Below, piece by piece: positions 58,251 through 64,000 of a DNA stretch of 64,000 nt. The stretch covers positions 6,819,891 to 6,883,890 of the forward strand of contig JAJEKV010000035.1 in assembly GCA_021234155.1 (NCBI GenBank), written 5' to 3'. This stretch comes from Isoetes taiwanensis. Taxonomy: Eukaryota; Streptophyta; Lycopodiopsida; Isoetales; Isoetaceae. A program made the translations under genes and the position numbers. Numbering within the stretch: the stretch's first letter is position 1; every line of letters starts with the position of its first letter. The notes beneath the pieces are model-generated. The model searched no databases. It was not told the origin of the DNA and worked only from the letters and a program-made list of their open reading frames with translations.

Positions 58251-58269
58251 ATTTGTTATAGGGCAAAAA

Positions 58270-60400
58270 GGGACCCGGGACCCAGAAGCAAGTCCAAGGG
58301 AACCCAAAATCAAGGGCAGACCACTGCCATATTAGACCCGGACACGGCGAAGAACAGAGCCTGCCTTCTTCTACAGCGCCTTAGGTTTGCTCCGGCATCA
58401 GATCACCTGTAGTAAGTCTTATTTCTTCCTTTAATCTGATGTGGGTTGTGGTTTTTTGGCCTTTTTCTTCGATCTGGTGCTTGTTCTTCATCTGGGTATG
58501 TGGATTTTTTATTTTTATCCGCCCGAGAAGTCTAGATCTGTAAACTTGGGACAATGCCACATGCAGTTTAGGCACCGTAGTTGTTGTTTTGGTGGAATTG
58601 TTTTTTGTTTCTTGTGTTTCTGACTCCGTATGTGCTGGATCTGTTTTTTTGTGAATCTTCCGTGTGTTTCATTCATAGCTCTCAGCTTTTGCGTAATATT
58701 TTTCGTAGCTGCCTAAGTTACCCGTTGAAATTGTGATCTGAAGATTGGAATGGTATAGAGTTGACAAGCCATGGCCTTTGGAACGCATTGTGTTGTAGCC
58801 GTTTATATAGATGCATCCCTCCAGAAAAAAACAGATCTCTCACTGAAAAATAGAATTTGACAGTCCTTGCTCCAATTGCATTATTTGCTGCAAAGTTGGT
58901 TGCACAAAATAGGACGTTCCCCTTTTAAAATAAGCAGGACAAATAATAATCTTAATGCATGTCTTAGCCTCTACAAATCCCACCTTTCTGAAATCAAGAA
59001 ACCAACTGTGATGTTTTGTTCCATTGTCTGAAAACATAAAGGGTTTGAGAAGGACTACTTCTGTGTGCACTGTGTCAGATGGCGCTTGTTGGTATTTCTT
59101 CTGCTAGCGTCATTTCTTTCATCTCAATGCCATATTGTGGTAGTAAACATTCTATGACATGAGCGATATGTATGCTAAGGTTTCATGGTTATTTTCAACT
59201 GGTGCATAACAAAATCTTTTAATTGCAGAATATTTTTTCAAATTTTGGACCCATGGCTTAAAGGGTCTGCTGGTGGATTGCCTGCCAACAGCAATCTCAT
59301 CAGGAAAGTTGTTTTAAGCTATACATATGTGGCTATATGGATCTTCTTGAGCTTTACGGTGATCATATTCAACAAATACATTCTTGACAAAAAAATGTAC
59401 AATTGGCCTTTCCCTATCAGCCTCACCATGATTCACATGGCTTTCTGTTCAACGCTTGCATTTCTGCTAGTTCGTGTCTTTAAACTTGTTGAACCAATCG
59501 GCATGACCCGGGAGGTGTACTCTTCCTCAATCATTCCTATTGGTGCACTGTACTCCCTTAGCCTTTGGCTGTCAAATTCTGCTTATATCTACCTGTCTGT
59601 CTCATTCATTCAGATGTTGAAGGCATTGATGCCTGTTGCAGTGTATTCAATTGGAGTGTTTTTTAAGAAGGAGACTTACAAGCCAGCAACCATGACAAAC
59701 ATGATTGGGATCTCCATTGGGGTGGCAATTGCAGCATATGGTGAGGCACAATTTAATTTGTTTGGTGTCCTCTTACAGCTAGGTGCAGTAGCTTTTGAAG
59801 CAACACGCCTGGTCATGATCCAAATTCTTTTAACATCCAAGGGCATTACTTTGAACCCTATTACTTCTCTTTATTATGTCGCTCCATGTTGTTTTGTGTT
59901 CCTCTGCATTCCATGGATATTTGTCGAGTACCCTGTTCTCAAAGCGACTTCCTCCTTCCATTTTGACTATCTTACTTTTGGAATTAACTCAGTTTGTGCC
60001 TTTGCGTTGAACTTGGCTGTTTTTCTTCTCATTGGGAAGACATCTGCCCTGACCATGAACGTTGCTGGCGTAGTCAAGGATTGGTTGCTAATTGCATTCT
60101 CGTGGTCAGTAATTATGGATAGAGTGACAGCAGTTAATCTGATTGGATATGGCTTGGCCTTTTTGGGGGTATGCTATTACAACCATGCAAAGCTTCAAGC
60201 AATGAAGCTGAAAGAAACTCAACAAAAGAAGGCTCAGCAAGGAGATGAAGAACAGGGCCAATTACTTGAGCAGAAGTTAGAAAGGTCTGATGAGGATATT
60301 CTTGGCAAGAAAAATGAGGAAGCATAGAGAGTTTCTTCCTTGTTCTATATTTAATGAGTGTTTACAAATCAAACTGCAAAGGAGGTAATCCTGATCTGTA
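58270..60400 (+). CDS. Probable sugar-phosphate/phosphate translocator (TPT/NST family)
   Basis: Single coding exon (open from 59185 to the stop at 60327, 380 codons) for a drug/metabolite-superfamily carrier of the At2g25520/At4g32390/At5g11230/At5g25400 group. About ten membrane helices are visible, starting [20 protein letters not shown]. Conserved landmarks are [91 protein letters not shown] and [20 protein letters not shown]. The C-terminal tail is charged and cytosolic, [20 protein letters not shown]. Members sit in Golgi, ER or plastid-related membranes; substrate uncertain. An untranslated first exon probably lies near 58270-58411, before a GTAAGT donor, with an acceptor TTGCAG at 59223-59228. 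The start is unclear: no ATG lies in frame between that acceptor and 59395, so translation may begin at 59185 through another acceptor. A poly-A region is near 60350. The coding exon has no breaks. Confidence 0.93.
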
Positions 60401-60804
60401 ACTGTTATTGTTTAATTCACTCTGAAACATGCTGAGGCTGCATTGTTAGATGATAAGACAATTGCTTTAGGGTTGAATGATTTTGGGAACCTTCAGTTTT
60501 TGTCACAGCTCTTGATATTATTAATCATTAACATCGTTGTAAACCATTTTTTGGTGGCATAAAATCATGGATATATAAGAACAAGTGCATTTGCTAGTAT
60601 CTTTGGTTGCTGTATAGTGTATACTACTAATGTATCTGTTATAAGCTTAACAGAATCTTAACAACTTGGTTAGAATCTTGTAATTGCAACTTGTCCCTTT
60701 AAATGAACAAATAAGCAATATAAGGCTGAACTTTCGTTTTTAATTGAACAACAATAAGAGCCAAATGGCAGACACTATGATGCATATATAACTGGAAGTG
60801 ACGT

Positions 60805-60949
60805 TAGAGTCTGATGATTATGCATGTCGAGTCATCCACTTGTTGGCATCATTATATATACAATTTCCACTTTATAGAGTCTGATGACTATGCATGTTGC
60901 GTCATCCACTTGTTGTTGGCATCATTATATATACAACAATTTCCACTTT
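60805..60949. repeat. 70-bp tandem duplication
   Basis: TAGAGTCTGATGANTATGCA begins at 60805 and again at 60875, each followed by GTCATCCACTTGTTG, CATCATTATATATACAA and TTTCCACTTT. Confidence 0.85.
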
Positions 60950-61085
60950 TTTATTATCCAGAACCCTAGAACCTTGTTATTTCAAACCAAAAAGGACGTG
61001 TGAATCATTTTAGGGCCCATTATTGTCTGATAAGAAGACTATTTCTTGTGTGAAGAAAAAACTTAAAAGAATACAAATAACTCAA
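60943..61085 (+). repeat. Dispersed repeat, copy 2
   Basis: Matches 39565-39690 over about 125 bases (CCAGAACC, CTTGTTATTTCAA, GGACGTGTGAATCA). Confidence 0.65.
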
Positions 61086-61124
61086 AGTGAAGAACGCGGT
61101 TCTAAGGGCCAGAGGTTATTTTTG

Positions 61125-61345
61125 GGTTGCCCCTAAGGGGGCAAGCTCTTGTTGAGGTGGGTTTGTGGCATATTCTAGGCATATGCTAGTATATGCCTAG
61201 AATATGTCAATGACTGCTCCAAACCCATAATAGGCTGTAAACTCTCGGTTGCCCCTGTTTCTAGACAGCCACTCTGGAAACGGGCTAACCGGGAGCATGC
61301 CCCGAGGCGAGCTCGCTCCAACTGGGTATGGCTAAAGCACTTTTG
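61125..61345 (+). mobile_element. Small hairpin element, copy 2
   Basis: Central perfect inverted repeat with arms CATATTCTAGGCATAT and ATATGCCTAGAATATG around GCTAGT (about 61169-61206). Outer sequence GGTTGCCCCTAAGGGGGCAA on one side and CGGGCTAACCGGGAGCATGC on the other matches copy 1 at 33531-33705 in opposite orientation. Non-coding, about 200 bases. Confidence 0.65.
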
Positions 61346-61382
61346 CGCAACTGTTGTCTTCTAGGCTGATGACACTGGTTAG

Positions 61383-61610
61383 AAATGGCAGATCAATCAA
61401 CAGGATTTTACAGAGATGTCGTGGCAAGCTGTTGTTGGTGCAATTGAAGTTGCCAAAAAGAGTAAACAACAAATTGTTCAGACGGAACATCTAATGAAAG
61501 CCCTCCTTGAGCAAAGAAATGGATTGGCACGGCGGATTTTCACTAAAGCTGATGTTGATAATACTGCTCTCTTGCAAGCTACTGATTATTTCATACAGCG
61601 TCAGCCAAGG
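61383..61610 (+). CDS. ClpB (plastid ClpB3-like) N-domain exon, isolated
   Basis: Between GGTTAG at 61377-61382 and a GTAAAG donor at 61611 lies a 76-codon open exon, KWQINQQDFTEMSWQAVVGA to DNTALLQATDYFIQRQPR. It matches the first Clp N-terminal helix repeat of the plant organellar ClpB disaggregase (EFTEMAWQ...EVAK...QIVETEHLMKALLEQ..GLARRIF). ClpB is an AAA+ chaperone that pulls proteins out of aggregates with Hsp70. Neither a transit-peptide exon upstream nor the next exon with the AAA domains downstream is found within the window. The exon itself has no defect. It is either part of a gene with a very long intron running past the window or a captured exon; the hairpin element right before it favours disruption. 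Confidence 0.75.
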
Positions 61611-61756
61611 GTAAAGAATATTATCTAATAAAATCAATTTCTGCCCCAGTACAATCTTAAGGATAAATATAGTTTTCGTAGGTCTATTCATGTACTATTT
61701 GCCAGTAAGAGTTTAATAGGTTTAATAGGTTTAATATTTTAGAATGGTACCTATGT

Positions 61757-61812
61757 AACAAGGTGCTGCGCACGGAGCGTTGCCCTCCATGGCATGAGGG
61801 TGAAGTGGCTTA
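61757..61812 (+). repeat. Dispersed short repeat, copy 2
   Basis: ACAAGGTGCTGCGCACGGAG and the following GTTGCCCTCC...GAGGGTGAAGTG match 11995-12044, with a few changes. Confidence 0.6.
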
Positions 61813-62750
61813 AATGATACTTTAGTTTCATCACAATCAATCTTAATTGTTACTCCACAATACAATACTTGATACCCTGACATTATGAAGATTGACATTA
61901 TGAATAGTAACTGTAGTAAGCCTTAACTAAGCAATACTGCTGATTTCTAGAAGAAAATTGCTCATAAATCCTTTGTAAGCAGACTATAGTTAATGAACAT
62001 TAAAGAAAGATTGCTTATATCTCATGTCCAAAATCTTATCTGAATTGATGAATAAAAGTTCGGAACTGCTTAGCCAAAGGTAAATATAATATGCATGCCC
62101 CGCAGAATAAGTTTTTGCAAGCTTTTAAAAACATGGCTTTAGAACTACAAGAAATTTATCGTGGCAGCCAAGGTCGCCACGAACATTTCTCTTTCTCGAC
62201 TCCCTTCCGTGAATATTTTACTTTCCTGACTTTAGATAGTCGACACGTGTCACTGATCAAAGGCTATTTTTACACCACCTGTTTACAATCTAAGCCACAT
62301 ATAATGTATATATCTCTTCCATCGGCAATCATTGAAACGAAGTCTATCTCGACAATTGACATATGTCATTGCCTTCCTTCTGCCATGTGTTCACATTTTA
62401 AGCCACATGTAAGTGATATTAAATATCATTAATATAATCATGATATGTGCCTTTTTCATTTATAATATTGGGTGTTTTTTTAATTGAGGTGTACAAAAAC
62501 GCGAAATTTCAAGACGCCATCGCGACCTATATTTTGGTCTTTGGTTCGCTCTGACGGGCGCGTGTTGAAGTTTTGAAGTGTGCCGGACGGCGTATTGAAG
62601 TTTTTCGCGGCCACCGGGCGTCGTACGGATGCGGTGCAGTGGTTTGTGAGCGAGCCGAACGGTGCGCGAAATGATCGAACATGCAGATAATCATTCGAAC
62701 TGGTCGTAAACTTTTAATTCCCTTACATTTCGAATTCCAAACCGCCTCCT
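61813..62750. other. Stretch with no recognisable gene
   Basis: Apart from a weak CTTTCTCGACTCCCTTCCGT near 62200, reminiscent of the palindrome family of the large TIR element, and GC-richer sequence at 62500-62700, no structure was found. Confidence 0.35.
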
Positions 62751-62753
62751 TGC

Positions 62754-63728
62754 TTGCTCGAAGCCGATTCTTTGCTTGATCGATTCCCTTGCTTGCTTGC
62801 TTGCGGAAGCCGATGGATTCCGGGAGGTCGTAAGGTGAGTCGCGGCCTGCAAGTTTGGTTTTTTCTTTCTATTTCGTTATCCTTTTCTAATTCATGTGAT
62901 CTCTATTGTAGGTATTTGCCAGAACAGAATTTGAATTCGAAAAATTCCAGGGTTTACCCTCTTCTGGCAGAAAGCCGAAGCAGATCAAGGCAGAAGAAGT
63001 CCCTGAATCCGACTTCTTATCCGTATGGAAAGTTCCGCTTCATAACGGAAAGATCAATGTGAAGGAGATTAAACACAGCTTTAAGCAGGAATTATTGGAT
63101 CTTGTGCTTAAAGTTTATCAAAAGAAGTTGCCGAATAATGAGGTGCGAACTCAATTTTTCTCGGGCATTTGCTTGGCAAAGATCAAAGAAATTTGCATTG
63201 GCTCGGAAGAAGGAGTTTAGAGTCAATTGGGCCTCCTTTGCTGCCGATGCCTACCAGGACTCCTTGAAGAAGAAGGCCAAAAGGACACCTCTGAATACTT
63301 TCGACATGAACATACAGAGTGTTCTTGCACAGGTTAAGAAATTGGAGGAAATGAAGTTTGAAGCAGAAGGGAAGCTTTGCAATTTGGAAAATGATGCTCT
63401 TAGGTTAGAGGGCAGCATGGCTACAGCCAAGGCATCTTGGCGATGGTTTGGCGATGCCATAGCGTAAAAAAGGAAGACTAGAATGGACATGACATTAACA
63501 TTTCGATGATCCGTAAAATGCAAAGGATTTGCGGTATTATGAAGTGTGAGGAAGATGTCCGGTAGGCTTCTTGGACAAGACACTCTCTTCTATGGGAAAG
63601 GATGATTCAAGAACATAAAAAAGAACAGATCAAGATGACAAAGAATGATGTAAAATCATATGAGCAAGCCATGGAATTGTGGCATGCAAGAGCAGCCCGA
63701 TTTCTTCAGCACTTAAGAACAAGAAGGT
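62754..63728 (+). pseudogene. Unidentified coiled-coil gene, partly frame-broken
   Basis: A short leader with ATG near 62812 and a GTAAGG or GTGAGT donor is followed by a TTGTAG acceptor at 62912. From there RTEFEFEKFQGLPSSGRKPK, then ESDFLSVWKVPLHNGKINVK and KQELLDLVLKVYQKKLPNNE stay open to about 63140. A frame change near 63180 leads to FRVNWASFAADAYQDSLKKK and a heptad-rich LAQVKKLEEMKFEAEGKLCN to a stop at 63467. A third piece, 63505-63728 with one TAG, reads EHKKEQIKMTKNDVKSYEQA and MELWHARAARFLQHLRTRR before a GTAAAC donor. The overall picture is a nuclear or structural coiled-coil protein, family unknown. It may belong to another mobile element that continues beyond the window. Confidence 0.45.
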
Positions 63729-64000
63729 AAACCCCATTAACATCACAATGGGTATTTACAATTTTCTTTTAGCTCTGCAAAGACTTGTGAGATATGTGGT
63801 TTTTCCTTCGATTGATGAATATGCTATGCATATTGAACCGAAGTGCACACATAAATTCCATGTTTTTGTTTTTCTCACGTGCTTGAGTCCATGCATTGTA
63901 TTGTTTACGGTTGTGGTGAATTGCGTGCCACATTCACTTACGGTCGAGCTCGGCCATGTGAGTGAAACAGGAAGAATATTATTGATGTTGAAGAAGAGGT

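Overview
The window is nuclear DNA of a land plant. Plant-type gene families show this: a sugar-phosphate translocator, the first ClpB3-like N-domain exon, a ZFWD WD40 protein, a PUB-type ARM repeat, a CGI-58-like protein and an At1g55270-like F-box/kelch protein. Introns are GT-AG and the repeat load is very high. The mixture of plant genes with a DUF7869-like DDE-type transposon protein and a microbial-looking intronless alcohol dehydrogenase hints at a seed-free plant (fern, lycophyte or similar), but the species cannot be fixed from sequence alone.

Layout. 0.3-1.3 kb: exon-like pieces of an unidentified gene. 4.4-5.7 kb: intact intronless zinc alcohol dehydrogenase (minus). 6.2-7.4 kb: WD40 half of a ZFWD-type gene, without its zinc-finger half. 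8.8-9.0 kb: small inverted-repeat element. 9.1-11.2 kb: decayed Ty3/gypsy integrase end (minus). 12.27-24.52 kb: a 12.3-kb DNA element with perfect 25-bp terminal inverted repeats and a 4-bp TAAT duplication. It carries a minus-strand DUF7869-like transposase-type gene and plus-strand cargo: a DGQH-motif protein and an FCP1/HAD-like phosphatase, all broken. A dispersed palindrome (core GACTCGCGAGTC) fills its non-coding parts. 24.98-25.41 kb: foldback element. 27.9-32.7 kb: three decayed host-gene pieces, all on minus (PUB ARM, CGI-58-like, F-box/kelch). 33.95-34.83 kb: right end of a second copy of the large TIR element. 35.9-36.2 kb: array of TATAAATTTATA palindromes. 40.0-40.5 kb: possible SINE and Copia-type LTR. 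41.4-43.1 kb: PIF/Harbinger transposase split by an 850-bp hAT-like element with an 8-bp target duplication. 45.5-56.7 kb: two tandem Ty3/gypsy bodies sharing one 1.85-kb LTR, both carrying the same foldback insertion in pol. 58.3-60.4 kb: sugar-phosphate translocator gene, the other clearly intact gene. 61.4-61.6 kb: lone ClpB exon. 62.8-63.7 kb: unidentified coiled-coil gene.

Only the alcohol dehydrogenase (soluble oxidoreductase) and the translocator (membrane carrier) look fully functional. Almost everything else is mobile DNA or gene relics. The main new-looking item is the 12.3-kb TIR element with its cargo and private palindromic repeat family.
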